A program made the translations under genes and the position numbers. The notes beneath the pieces were generated by a model. That model was not told the origin of the DNA, did no database searches, and saw only the letters and a list, made by a program, of their open reading frames with translations. A DNA stretch of 64,000 nt from an uncultured Saprospiraceae bacterium (GTDB lineage: Bacteria; Bacteroidota; Bacteroidia; Chitinophagales; Saprospiraceae). Below are positions 1 to 7,830 of the stretch, piece by piece. Location: contig CAKZVK010000061.1 in the NCBI GenBank assembly GCA_937921825.1, positions 1 through 64,000 of the forward strand. Reading direction: 5' to 3'. Within the stretch, counting starts at the first letter, position 1. The number at the start of each line of letters is the position of its first letter.

Positions 1-116
1 ATCTGTTGGATCATAATTACTTTACTCGAAGAGCTACCGGCTACCCTGGTCCAGGTATTATTCCTTCTGAAGGGCGGTCACTTTATCTGACGGTGGGCTA
101 TAATTTCGAGAAATAA
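1..116 (+). CDS. C-terminal end of an outer-membrane beta-barrel protein (probably TonB-dependent receptor), partial
   Basis: The window opens inside a reading frame (codons from base 3) that encodes about 37 residues and stops with TAA at 114-116. The tail contains PGIIPSEGRSLYLTVGYNFE, the usual last strand of Bacteroidota TonB-dependent receptors, where a GR(S/T)xYLxVxYxF pattern closes the barrel. Only the final strands are visible, so the substrate cannot be given and another outer-membrane barrel family is possible. It is not in the ORF track because it is short and lacks its start. Confidence 0.6.
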   Translation, partial: LLDHNYFTRRATGYPGPGIIPSEGRSLYLTVGYNFEK

Positions 117-378
117 AAGGGGTATAAAGAAAAAACCTCAAGTCTTATGCGTGCGCAATATGAATGCAAACGAATAGCACCACGAAGTTTTTACCAACAA
201 CGAAAGAGCAACTCAACAAATCCAATTTATCACAACTTTGAATTCCAGGAGTTTTCTACATTATAAAAGACCTCACTAACATTTCTGTTGTGAATCACAA
301 TTTAATTATATTGTAATATGAAGATATTCATGTTAAGAGATCAATACATCACAAAATGTAATAATAAGTTAAAAGTAC
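117..378. other. AT-rich intergenic region, no gene seen
   Basis: No reading frame with a plausible start or family resemblance was found on either strand. The minus-strand ORF at 341-574 is a shadow of the downstream toxin gene. The region separates the barrel gene from the TAC operon and probably marks the left edge of that accessory block. Confidence 0.5.
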
Positions 379-404
379 AAAAGTTTACTTTGATGTAAAC
401 TTTT
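379..404. promoter_or_regulatory. Perfect inverted repeat, likely operator of the toxin-antitoxin operon
   Basis: AAAAGTTTAC and GTAAACTTTT are exact reverse complements separated by 6 bp. The outer pair C378/G405 also matches, giving 11-bp arms. It overlaps the proposed -33 element (TTTG, 389-392) and lies just before a TAnnTTTG -7 element at 410-417. XRE antitoxins typically repress their own operon by binding such palindromes, so this is the expected binding site of the HTH protein encoded at 894. Binding itself is inferred. Confidence 0.7.
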
Positions 405-417
405 GGTATTAATTTTG
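389..417 (+). promoter_or_regulatory. Bacteroidota-type promoter of the TAC operon
   Basis: TTTG at 389-392 and TAATTTTG at 410-417 match the Bacteroidota -33 TTTG / -7 TAnnTTTG elements, with 17 bp between them, slightly shorter than the common 19-20. If transcription starts a few bases after 417, the TTG at 420 given by the ORF track would be too close to or upstream of the transcript start. The toxin may therefore start further downstream or be translated from a leaderless message. Confidence 0.5.
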
Positions 418-419
418 AA

Positions 420-907
420 TTGAGTAATAAGAAAAGAGAATACAAATTAAAGTATGCCGTTTTACCTAGTGATGGTAAAGACAAGGCTGCTGTAAAATAT
501 TCACTTGAAACAGAATTTGAAATAGATGGTTTTAACATCAAGCGAGGTATATACAAACTCAAGAGAGACAACACGTGTTTCTATGATATCTTTCTGAAAA
601 AACTTGATAAAGACGGGAAAAAACCCGAAAATACTAAAGCTCAAATAGACGCTATCCTATTACTTTTAGCTCAAGATTTACCACCGCCACGAGATAAATT
701 TAAATTACTTAAAAAGGTAAACGATGAGTATGAAATTAGAATTGCAGAGTAAGAATATATCTCTTTAAACATGAAGCGCTTGGCTATGTTATCATCAATG
801 GTCAAATAAACAAGAGATCAGAAAAGATGGACCAAGTAAAAGAAATAAAGAAATTTAAGACTATAAAAAAACAGTTTTTAAATAGAGTAGAAGATGCAAA
901 AACTTAA
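420..907 (+). pseudogene. RelE/HigB-like toxin, split by a frameshift
   Basis: The ORF at 420-752 (110 aa) ends in a typical RelE/HigB core approach (KFKLLKKVNDEYEIRI) and then stops. From 740 to 907 the -1 frame is open and encodes VRIYLFKHEALGYVIINGQ followed by a Lys-rich helix, which is the missing second half of such a toxin. Frame 0 must be left between 740 and 752, so one shift (one base lost or two gained, a sequencing error, or programmed -1 slippage) would restore a protein of about 162 aa. The restored gene ends 14 bp inside the antitoxin gene (ATG 894), the usual toxin-first HigBA overlap. The start is uncertain: TTG at 420 is the only obvious candidate and adds about 40 residues beyond the common family length. 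The family as known cleaves mRNA on the ribosome; here function may be lost. Confidence 0.7.
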
Positions 908-1349
908 AGACATAATTTCTTCCAAGTATTATTGGCTTTTTAAACATCAAGGTTATGTTACAAATGAGATTCATAACTATCTCGTTGAAAAGAAAAAATC
1001 GGAGAAACTTACTCAAACAGAGTTCGGTAAAAAGTTAGGTTTTTCAAAAGGGTATATTTCTCAACTTCTAAACGGCAATAGAACTTTTGATCACAAGCTC
1101 TCCAAGATCGTAGAATTATCTCTAGCGATTGGGAAAGTACCTCTATTGGATTTTGTTGACATAGAGGATTACATAGAGGAAGAAAGTTTGAAATCTAGTT
1201 CACATTTACTTGAATCTATGAAAATGAATTGTAATTCAAATCAGGAGATTCTAACTGCGAATTGTAATAAGGATACAGAAAACAACTCACTTGAAAAAAT
1301 GTCAGTTGATTCAGCAAAGTTAGTAGACTCAAGCTATGGATTCTACTAG
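894..1349 (+). CDS. XRE-family HTH antitoxin with long C-terminal tail (HigA-like)
   Basis: A 151-aa protein. Residues about 40-70 form a helix-turn-helix (TQTEFGKKLGFSKGYISQLL) of the Cro/C1/XRE type. Residues about 95-151 form a polar, low-complexity tail ending in VDSSYGFY. In TAC systems the antitoxin carries such a tail (chaperone addiction domain), which is aggregation-prone and bound by the SecB-like partner; that reading is inference. Its start overlaps the 3' end of the frameshifted toxin, and its end overlaps the next gene by 14 bp, so the three genes should be translationally coupled. It probably represses the operon through the palindrome at 379-404. Confidence 0.8.
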   Translation: MQKLKDIISSKYYWLFKHQGYVTNEIHNYLVEKKKSEKLTQTEFGKKLGFSKGYISQLLNGNRTFDHKLSKIVELSLAIGKVPLLDFVDIEDYIEEESLKSSSHLLESMKMNCNSNQEILTANCNKDTENNSLEKMSVDSAKLVDSSYGFY

Positions 1350-1818
1350 TCTCATATCAATTGTAAGGATAAAGGAATTACTTTTCGAAGTCTACGATGC
1401 CCCTAAAAATTTTGGTAAGAAGTCAGATGGTTTAGATATTGATTTGGACTTCGACTTAGTAATAAAAGACAACCAAATAATTGTTTGGTGTCACATAAAC
1501 ATTTCGCTCAATATGGAAGATGAGTTATTTAAGCTCATACATACCGATTATGCTATCACATATGAGATTCAAGACCTTGAACAAGAATTAAAAAGTAATG
1601 AATTCAATTTAACAACTTCTCTATTAGGAATGTCTTATTCAACATTAAGAGGTTGTATCCATTCCAAAACACTTGGATATAAAATAAATAACTTTATCCT
1701 TCCGCCCCTTACTCCAAAACTAATTTATAAATACTATAAGAAAAAGAAAGACGAAGGACAGAGTAACAGACATGATACTGCTGACAAAACAGATAACAGT
1801 GAATCACCAGAAAAATAA
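1336..1818 (+). CDS. SecB-like chaperone of a toxin-antitoxin-chaperone module
   Basis: A 160-aa protein with the layout of SecB-fold chaperones: an N-terminal strand (IVRIKELLFEVY), a central antiparallel sheet region (LDIDLDFDLVIKDNQIIVWC), a second sheet region with FKLIHTDYAITYEI, and a final helix-plus-loop with NNFILPPLTPKLIYKYY. The LPPLT motif also occurs in the mycobacterial TAC chaperone Rv1957. It starts inside the antitoxin gene (14-bp overlap). Known TAC chaperones bind the antitoxin tail and protect it from proteolysis. A general export SecB is less likely because the gene sits in a TA operon. The C-terminal 20 residues are charged and probably disordered. Confidence 0.7.
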   Translation: MDSTSLISIVRIKELLFEVYDAPKNFGKKSDGLDIDLDFDLVIKDNQIIVWCHINISLNMEDELFKLIHTDYAITYEIQDLEQELKSNEFNLTTSLLGMSYSTLRGCIHSKTLGYKINNFILPPLTPKLIYKYYKKKKDEGQSNRHDTADKTDNSESPEK

Positions 1819-1854
1819 ACTCTTTTCGTACTGCTTCACGTACTACTAATAATA

Positions 1855-1891
1855 AAGAAACCCCTAACTATTTACTAGTCAGAGGTTTCTT
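1855..1891 (-). terminator. Stem-loop terminator between the TAC operon and tRNA-Cys
   Basis: AAGAAACCCCT (1855-1865) pairs with AGAGGTTTCTT (1881-1891) with one mismatch. On the minus strand the stem follows the tRNA-Cys 3' end by two bases and runs into TTTATTATT. It can also end plus-strand transcripts from the SecB-like gene. Confidence 0.6.
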
Positions 1892-1893
1892 GG

Positions 1894-1964
1894 AGGTCGC
1901 GACCAGATTCGAACTGGTGTACAAGGTTTTGCAGACCTCTGCCTAACCGCTCGGCCACGCGACC
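1894..1964 (-). tRNA. tRNA-Cys (GCA)
   Basis: The reverse strand folds as a full cloverleaf: 7-bp acceptor GGTCGCG/CGCGACC, D-arm GCCGAGCGGTTAGGC, anticodon stem GAGGT/ACCTT around loop CTGCAAA (anticodon GCA), and T-arm ACCAG-TTCGAAT-CTGGT. The 3' CCA is not encoded. It lies 55 bp downstream of porZ on the same strand. Confidence 0.95.
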
Positions 1965-1998
1965 ATTTTCAATGGATGGCAAATATAAAGTAAATAAT

Positions 1999-2018
1999 AA
2001 TTCTATACCGGTAGAATT
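1999..2018 (-). terminator. Short hairpin after porZ, possible terminator
   Basis: AATTCTA and TAGAATT are complementary around a self-complementary TACCGG core. The hairpin sits two bases beyond the porZ stop, followed on the minus strand by ATTATTTACTTT. The stem is short, so porZ may instead read through into tRNA-Cys. Confidence 0.4.
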
Positions 2019-2019
2019 T

Positions 2020-4344
2020 CTATCTAACGATAAGAATCTTAGCCACATTGGTGCTGATATCTCTAAATAGATCAGTAGAAGAAGAAAAGACGAGGTAGAC
2101 ACCGCTTGCAACTTCCTGACCCTCAAGATTCTGTCCATCCCAGATGGCTTGGCCCCCTAGGGCATTACTCTTATGCACTAGCTTGCCATCTATATCTGTA
2201 ATACGTACTTCAGCATCTCTTGCTAGGCCTTTTATGGCGATAGGGCCTCTGTATTCGGGTCTTACGGGATTAGGAAAGGCGATGACCTGCGCCGCATGGC
2301 TATTGGTTGCTCCAGTAGTCTCCGTTCTTATGGCTTGGATACCATTATCTGTGGCAATAAACATTTCTCCTGATATCTCATTAAATGCCATCGCTCTGAC
2401 TACATTATCAAAGAGCGGACTATTATTCTCATCGTACTGTGCTATCTGGGTCTCGCCATCTGGAGACTGTACAAAAATGCCATTTCGGGTTCCGAACCAT
2501 TTTCTATTGGCACCATCTATAGCTATGGAGAGTACATCTTCCGACTCCAAGAGATTAGCCAAGATGTTATCTACGAGTACCTTTCTTCTATTTCCTGTAC
2601 AGGACTCCTCTGTAGCAGAGAAACCACATTCAAAAACGACTGCACCCTCGCCAGTACCGACCCAGACTGCTCCATCCTGGTCTACGGCTACATCATTCAC
2701 AAAATTAGAAGGGATCTCAGAGTTGTTCTGACCAAATGCTCGCTGGCTCCTGTCTTCTGGGTTCAATACTACTAATCCTCCCTGTGTACCACCGATGACT
2801 ACCCAGACCAAGCCCGAGTCATCTACAGCAATATTGGTGACCTTATCATCACTGGCTTGAATATCATAGACAGTCCACTCTCCTTCTGGAGATAAACTTG
2901 CTATAGGCTGAGGTGCTCCAAAATTAGAAATCCAAAGTTTCCCATCGTTATCAAAAGTAAGACCTGATATTCTTACCCTTGAGTCTCCTACTAGTTTCTG
3001 TAAGGGGCTATTGGTTTCATCATAGAGAATCATCTCCTCAGTCTCTGTATCATATTCAAGCAACCCTGCCCAGAAGGATGCCAAGTAAACCTTAGAGCCA
3101 TCAGGACTCACGGCTACTTTATAGATTTGAATGACATCATTATCTTTCAGAAAGGAATAGAACCTTTCGTTTACATTAGTCCACGCATTGTCTTTATAGA
3201 TGTAGAAACCATTTCTGCTGAACTGATCTCCAAAGTTATCCCTGACACCTCCTGAGGCCACATATACCTCATCACGAAAGATATCAATGTCAGTCGCTTC
3301 ATTACTGAAGGGGCTATTGATTTCTAGCTCTAGACAAGGACCATTGAAGCTCTCTCTGTAGAAAAGACCATCCCAAATCTCTGTAGTAAATACTCTACCT
3401 GCTGCGTCTATGGAAGCATCCTCGATATTTCTAAAGCAATTATCTGCAAAACCTATCTGCTCAAGATTATTGTTATACATCAGCAACTTACCTTGACCAG
3501 GAAAACTTCCTGAGTTCGACGGTTTATGTCTCAGGCCTAGCAACCATCCTTGTGGTGCAGGATTAATAAAGATGATCTCAAAATCAGGAAAGGGATTAGT
3601 ATATAATGAATCATAAGATCCCCCACTCTGAGAAACATAGACCTGATCAGCAGTAGTGATAATTGTTTGGTCATTTTGGAGAAATACATCTGCTGCCTCG
3701 TACGCATCTGGAAGACCGTCAGTAACCAAGGACCATTCATTAAAAAAACCTGGTGTTGAAGTTTCTCCTAGATTTAGGGTATATGCTCCGCCTTCTGTGG
3801 CTATAATAAGGTCTTCTTCCGAACCAGATACTTTAGAAACTCTCTGAGAGATATCCATCGTAAAACCAAATTCTAAAGAAAGGAGATCAAACTGCACAAG
3901 TCCAAAGCCCGTAGCGAGATATAGGAACTCACCATTCTGAACATGAAGATCATAGATCTGCTTGTCGCCTACGATGTCTGCCTTATCATTGATATCTGTT
4001 ATCGAAAAAATACCATCTTCTGCTACGATATCAAATACACTATTACTGTAGGCGACTATCAGTTGATTATTCATTTCATCATAGACCATATCCTGAATCC
4101 CTGTTTCAGAAAGGCCATTAATCTTACTCAAGAACTCAATGGAAGTATCTTCCTTATCATAAATCAGTACGGACTCTGCTGTCGCTAGAAATACCTTTTC
4201 TGCACTTTGTTCTACGTGATCTACATTAAAGTAGGGCAAGTGAGATTGCCATTCACCGATAGCAAGCTCTGATTGTGCAGTAGTCTGACTAGTACCTAAG
4301 CATAGGAGAATTATAGCCAGTAGGAGGATTCGATAGTGATTCAT
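2020..4344 (-). CDS. porZ: PorZ, T9SS-associated beta-propeller protein with type A sorting domain
   Basis: A 774-aa protein with signal peptide (MNHYRILLLAIILLCLGTSQ, cleaved near TTAQ). The mature start IGEWQSHLPYFNVDHVEQ and the series of propeller-like blades (IYDKED, VWVVIGG, VWVGTGEGAVVF, KWFGTRNGIFV) match PorZ of the type IX secretion system. The last ~88 residues (AFPNPVRPEY ... GQEVASGVYLVF ... VAKILIVR) form a type A C-terminal sorting domain. In Porphyromonas, PorZ sits on the cell surface in the attachment complex with PorU and PorV and supplies anionic LPS for cargo anchoring. The four-protein secreted block at 31773-54467 would be clients of this machinery. The gene is monocistronic or precedes tRNA-Cys. 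Confident in family; the role is by homology. Confidence 0.85.
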   Translation of the reverse strand: MNHYRILLLAIILLCLGTSQTTAQSELAIGEWQSHLPYFNVDHVEQSAEKVFLATAESVLIYDKEDTSIEFLSKINGLSETGIQDMVYDEMNNQLIVAYSNSVFDIVAEDGIFSITDINDKADIVGDKQIYDLHVQNGEFLYLATGFGLVQFDLLSLEFGFTMDISQRVSKVSGSEEDLIIATEGGAYTLNLGETSTPGFFNEWSLVTDGLPDAYEAADVFLQNDQTIITTADQVYVSQSGGSYDSLYTNPFPDFEIIFINPAPQGWLLGLRHKPSNSGSFPGQGKLLMYNNNLEQIGFADNCFRNIEDASIDAAGRVFTTEIWDGLFYRESFNGPCLELEINSPFSNEATDIDIFRDEVYVASGGVRDNFGDQFSRNGFYIYKDNAWTNVNERFYSFLKDNDVIQIYKVAVSPDGSKVYLASFWAGLLEYDTETEEMILYDETNSPLQKLVGDSRVRISGLTFDNDGKLWISNFGAPQPIASLSPEGEWTVYDIQASDDKVTNIAVDDSGLVWVVIGGTQGGLVVLNPEDRSQRAFGQNNSEIPSNFVNDVAVDQDGAVWVGTGEGAVVFECGFSATEESCTGNRRKVLVDNILANLLESEDVLSIAIDGANRKWFGTRNGIFVQSPDGETQIAQYDENNSPLFDNVVRAMAFNEISGEMFIATDNGIQAIRTETTGATNSHAAQVIAFPNPVRPEYRGPIAIKGLARDAEVRITDIDGKLVHKSNALGGQAIWDGQNLEGQEVASGVYLVFSSSTDLFRDISTNVAKILIVR

Positions 4345-4421
4345 TAATGCTTAATATTTGGGCGAAAGCAGTTTTTTGTTCCTTATGAACGAATGAAAAT
4401 AGCTTTTATTTGGCTAGATGA

Positions 4422-5012
4422 TTAGTTCTCTTTCATCAGTCTCTGATAAATCGGATTTTCTAGGAGATAATTATAGACCTTGTCGGGAGTAAGATATCTG
4501 AAGGACTTTCCTTCCTTTATAAGCTGTCGGATATAAGAGGATGATATCTCTAGTAATGGTGCATCTATAATAGTGATATTCATATGCCCCGCCAGTTCAG
4601 GTACTTCAAAACCCGGTCTCCTGTACACATAGATTTCATGATTTTCTACTATGCGTTCATAGTTCTTCCACTTATGAAGCCCTGCAAGATTATCCCCACC
4701 CATAATCAATACAAAGTGGTTATCAGGATATTTTTCTGCTAGATGCGTCAGCGTATCTATGGTATATGAGGGCTGTGGAAGAGAAAATTCTATGGTGGAG
4801 GACTGTAGATAAGGATTATCTTCTACTGCTAGATTGACCAAATGCAATCTGTCATAATTATCTGCCAGACTTTTCTTTTGCTTATGCGGATTATGTGGAG
4901 TAACGACAAACCAAATTTTATCTAGATCTGTTTTTTCTACCATTTGATTGGCAATAATCAGATGCCCCATATGGATAGGGTTAAATGATCCGAAGTAGAG
5001 ACCTATTTTCAA
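4422..5012 (-). CDS. nadD: Nicotinate-nucleotide adenylyltransferase
   Basis: A 196-aa cytosolic enzyme that adenylates nicotinate mononucleotide to deamido-NAD in NAD synthesis. Visible motifs are the nucleotidyltransferase signature GSFNPIHMGH near the N-terminus (residues 8-17), the TPHNPHKQ substrate loop, GGDNLAGLHKW, and the ISSSYIR motif near residue 156 that closes the ATP site. Length is typical. It lies 30 bp downstream of dnaN on the same strand and 77 bp upstream of porZ, so the three may be co-transcribed. In many Bacteroidota nadD follows gmk; here gmk is 50 kb away. Confidence 0.95.
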   Translation of the reverse strand: MKIGLYFGSFNPIHMGHLIIANQMVEKTDLDKIWFVVTPHNPHKQKKSLADNYDRLHLVNLAVEDNPYLQSSTIEFSLPQPSYTIDTLTHLAEKYPDNHFVLIMGGDNLAGLHKWKNYERIVENHEIYVYRRPGFEVPELAGHMNITIIDAPLLEISSSYIRQLIKEGKSFRYLTPDKVYNYLLENPIYQRLMKEN

Positions 5013-5042
5013 TGGCGTTGATTATTTTCTAAACAGAAAAAA

Positions 5043-6164
5043 TTAGTGGCTCATCATTACTGGCATCACGAGCATCATAAGATCTTCGTTATCACCAGTT
5101 TCTGAAGGCAGTAGAATACCTGCCTTATTAGGCGCTGATAATTCCAGTATAATTTCGTCAGTATCTATGACCCCTAGCATTTCTATGAGGAACTTAGCAT
5201 TGAAGCCTATACTCATGGCATCATGCTTATAGCTGCATCCAATCTGCTCATTGGCTTCATTAGAAAAATCTAAATCTTGTGCAGAAATGGTAAGACCATC
5301 CTCTACTAAGCTCAGCACTACCTGATTTGTCGTTTTATTAGCGTAAATGACTATCCTCTTTAGGGAGTTCTGAAAGTCCAACCTATTAAGTGTAAGTGTC
5401 TTATCATTATTGGCAGGAATAACGGCATTGTAATCTGGATACTTTGCATCTATCAGCCTACTGATTACTAAAGTGTCTCCTGATCTGAGGAAGATATTCT
5501 TACTGTTAAAAGATACCTTCGCTGTCTCATCATCTATAGAAGCTATTGCATTCTTGAATAGCATCAGGCCCTTCCTAGGAATGATTATAGAATCAGAGAT
5601 TTCGGTATTAATACCTCCGATAGTATACTTGACTAATTTATGGGCATCAGTAGAGACAAAGATGACCTTATTGAAATCCATCTGCATTAGCACTCCTGTC
5701 ATGGCTAGTCTTAGCTCATCCGTACTGGTAGCAAAAATGGTATTATTGATAGCTGTCACAAGAGGGTCAGCTTGCAGTTCTACGACATTGACATTTTCTT
5801 CTGACGGGATCTCAGGGAAATCTTCGTGACTGTCTCCAGCTAACTTATAGACTCCATATGAAGATTTGATCTTGATACCCTTATTGCTGTCATCTACCTC
5901 AAACTTAATCGGCTGGTCTGGAAGTGCTTTTAATGTTTCTAATAAAATCTTAGCGGGCACTGCTACTTTACCTGTCTTGCTCCCATTTACAGTAAGTGCT
6001 GAAATGATGGTCACCTCCAGATTAGTCGCAGAGATAGTGAGTTCATTACCTTCCAACTCAAAAAGAAAGTCTTCCAAGATAGGTATGACTGGATTAGAGC
6101 TTATGGCACCGCTGGCAACTTGAAGCTTTTTAAGCAATTCATTGGACGAAACTTCAAATACCAT
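5043..6164 (-). CDS. dnaN: DNA polymerase III beta subunit (sliding clamp)
   Basis: A 373-aa protein covering the three topologically equivalent clamp domains. N-terminal MVFEVSSNELLKKLQVASGAIS, central DAHKLVKYTIGG (the FVSTDAHKL signature), and the C-terminal MLVMPVMMSH, corresponding to the LVMPMR-type end that lines the peptide-binding pocket. It encircles DNA and tethers polymerase III and repair factors. It is divergently arranged from the M16-like gene at 6255 with a 90-bp gap that must hold both promoters. Length and end are normal for Bacteroidota. Confidence 0.96.
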   Translation of the reverse strand: MVFEVSSNELLKKLQVASGAISSNPVIPILEDFLFELEGNELTISATNLEVTIISALTVNGSKTGKVAVPAKILLETLKALPDQPIKFEVDDSNKGIKIKSSYGVYKLAGDSHEDFPEIPSEENVNVVELQADPLVTAINNTIFATSTDELRLAMTGVLMQMDFNKVIFVSTDAHKLVKYTIGGINTEISDSIIIPRKGLMLFKNAIASIDDETAKVSFNSKNIFLRSGDTLVISRLIDAKYPDYNAVIPANNDKTLTLNRLDFQNSLKRIVIYANKTTNQVVLSLVEDGLTISAQDLDFSNEANEQIGCSYKHDAMSIGFNAKFLIEMLGVIDTDEIILELSAPNKAGILLPSETGDNEDLMMLVMPVMMSH

Positions 6165-6254
6165 TTTGGAGGTTTAAATTAGTTGTATTAAAAAATTAAG
6201 CTTCAGATATTATTGACTATGATTGCAATATATTGAAAAACTGGCGCAAAGATA

Positions 6255-7538
6255 ATGATAGACAGGAAGAAGGGCCCCAAAATTGTCACTGAATTTGATC
6301 TAACCATAAAGGGAGTAGAAACTAGCCAATTCCCGAATGGGATGGAGCTATATGAGGTAAATGAGGGCACTCAGGACATTATTAAAATCGATTTTGTTTT
6401 CAAAACAGGCAGAATCCACGAAAAAGTAAAAGCAAGCGCAAAAGCTGCTATTAGCCTTATTCGTGAAGGGAGCACCAGACACAGCGCTCAAGAATTGGCT
6501 CAGATCTACGATTTCTATGGTGCTGTGGTGAAATCCAGCTGCACCATGGAGTATGTCTCAGTGAATCTGGTTGTGGTAGAAAGATATTTTGAGAAAGTAT
6601 GGCCAGTATTCTTCCATATGCTCTTCTATCCCCTCTATCCACAGGAAGAAATCGCAAAATACGCTAAGGTCAATAGCCAAAAACTCAATGAGCAACTGTC
6701 CAAAAACGAGATCCAAGCCTACAGAAAGCTGACAGAAGAGATATTTGGGTCAGAGCATCCCTATGGGTACAATACAGAACCTTCTGACATAGCGCAGCTC
6801 AGTAGGAAAGATATCCTAGACTTTTACAACTTGAATCTGGGCTTGCAAAACTGTACGGTGATATTGAGCGGTAAGTATTCTCAGAAGACCAGGAAAGTAA
6901 TTACTGCCGCCCTCTCAGAATGCGATAGAATCAGTCATAATCCTGAACCTCAATTCTACGATCACTCGTCTCCCACTGGGATTATACAATTGCCTACTAA
7001 TAATGAGATCCAAACTTCTATAAAAATGGGTAGGTCTTTGTTTCCTATCTCCCATCCAGACTATGGACAGGTCAAGCTCATGGATATGATACTAGGAGGA
7101 TATTTTGGATCTAGACTGATGAAAAATATCCGTGAAGAAAAGGGTTACACTTATGGCATCTACTCTTCTGCACACTGCTGGAACGATGGCGGCTTCCTCT
7201 ACATCAGTGCAGACGTGGACAATAAGTATGTAGAGCCGACTCTCCTGGAGATCAAGAAAGAAATGGAACTATTGAGATCAGAGCTCGTTTCCGCTGAGGA
7301 GTTTCAACTGGTAAAAAACTACATCCTGGGCCAATCTCTACATCTCCTAGATGGACCATTTGCAAAGGGAGCCTTAGTAAGAAACTTACGAGTAAAGAAC
7401 CAGACTCTATCAACTTTCAAAAAGAATGTGGAAAATCTGAAGGCCTTTACTCCAGAAAATGTAAGAGATATGGCTATCAAATATTTAAATCCAAAAGACT
7501 ACCTTATCGTTCAGGCAGGGAGAGAAAACCAGTCTTAA
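6255..7538 (+). CDS. M16 (insulinase/pitrilysin-like) family protein lacking the zinc motif
   Basis: A 427-aa protein with the M16 two-domain fold: an N-terminal half (TQDIIKIDFVFKTGRIHE ... SLIREGSTRHSAQELAQIYDFYGA) and a C-terminal half with the RE-x-GYTYGIYSS segment (NIREEKGYTYGIYSS) used in substrate binding. Active M16 enzymes carry HxxEH where this protein reads IREGSTRHSA, so it cannot bind zinc in the normal way and resembles the non-catalytic subunit of two-gene M16 pairs. No catalytic partner is next to it and no signal peptide is visible, so it is presumably cytosolic. It may assemble with a partner encoded elsewhere. The ATG at 6255 gives a normal N-terminus. Confidence 0.85.
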   Translation: MIDRKKGPKIVTEFDLTIKGVETSQFPNGMELYEVNEGTQDIIKIDFVFKTGRIHEKVKASAKAAISLIREGSTRHSAQELAQIYDFYGAVVKSSCTMEYVSVNLVVVERYFEKVWPVFFHMLFYPLYPQEEIAKYAKVNSQKLNEQLSKNEIQAYRKLTEEIFGSEHPYGYNTEPSDIAQLSRKDILDFYNLNLGLQNCTVILSGKYSQKTRKVITAALSECDRISHNPEPQFYDHSSPTGIIQLPTNNEIQTSIKMGRSLFPISHPDYGQVKLMDMILGGYFGSRLMKNIREEKGYTYGIYSSAHCWNDGGFLYISADVDNKYVEPTLLEIKKEMELLRSELVSAEEFQLVKNYILGQSLHLLDGPFAKGALVRNLRVKNQTLSTFKKNVENLKAFTPENVRDMAIKYLNPKDYLIVQAGRENQS

Positions 7539-7830
7539 GGTATAGCAGAATTTAGTTTACATAAATGTCTGATTTTCAAATACCTACATATTGGAATCTG
7601 ATTAATTTAAAGTAAGTCAAATTATTTGGTTTACTGCTCGTACAAATGGGGATTTTATGACGTTTTTATGAGTACATTTGAGTGCTAATCCGTAAAAAGG
7701 AGGGGCAAACGAATACCACTCTATTCTTTTTACTGCAAATTATCTATCCCTAATACGCTGTATCTCTGAATATGGGGTATAGTATTTGATTTATTAATTG
7801 TTCTAATAGACATTCTTTGATTTTTCTATA

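Noticed and set aside
341-574. 77-aa minus-strand ORF over the toxin gene
   Set aside because: It overlaps the operator, promoter and toxin frame, has no family resemblance and is explained as a shadow.
1875-2138. 87-aa minus ORF across tRNA-Cys and the porZ end
   Set aside because: It translates the tRNA and out-of-frame porZ sequence; both are explained by stronger features.
2144-2731. 195-aa plus-strand ORF inside porZ
   Set aside because: The opposite frame is a well-conserved PorZ; the plus ORF is Ser/Pro-rich shadow translation.
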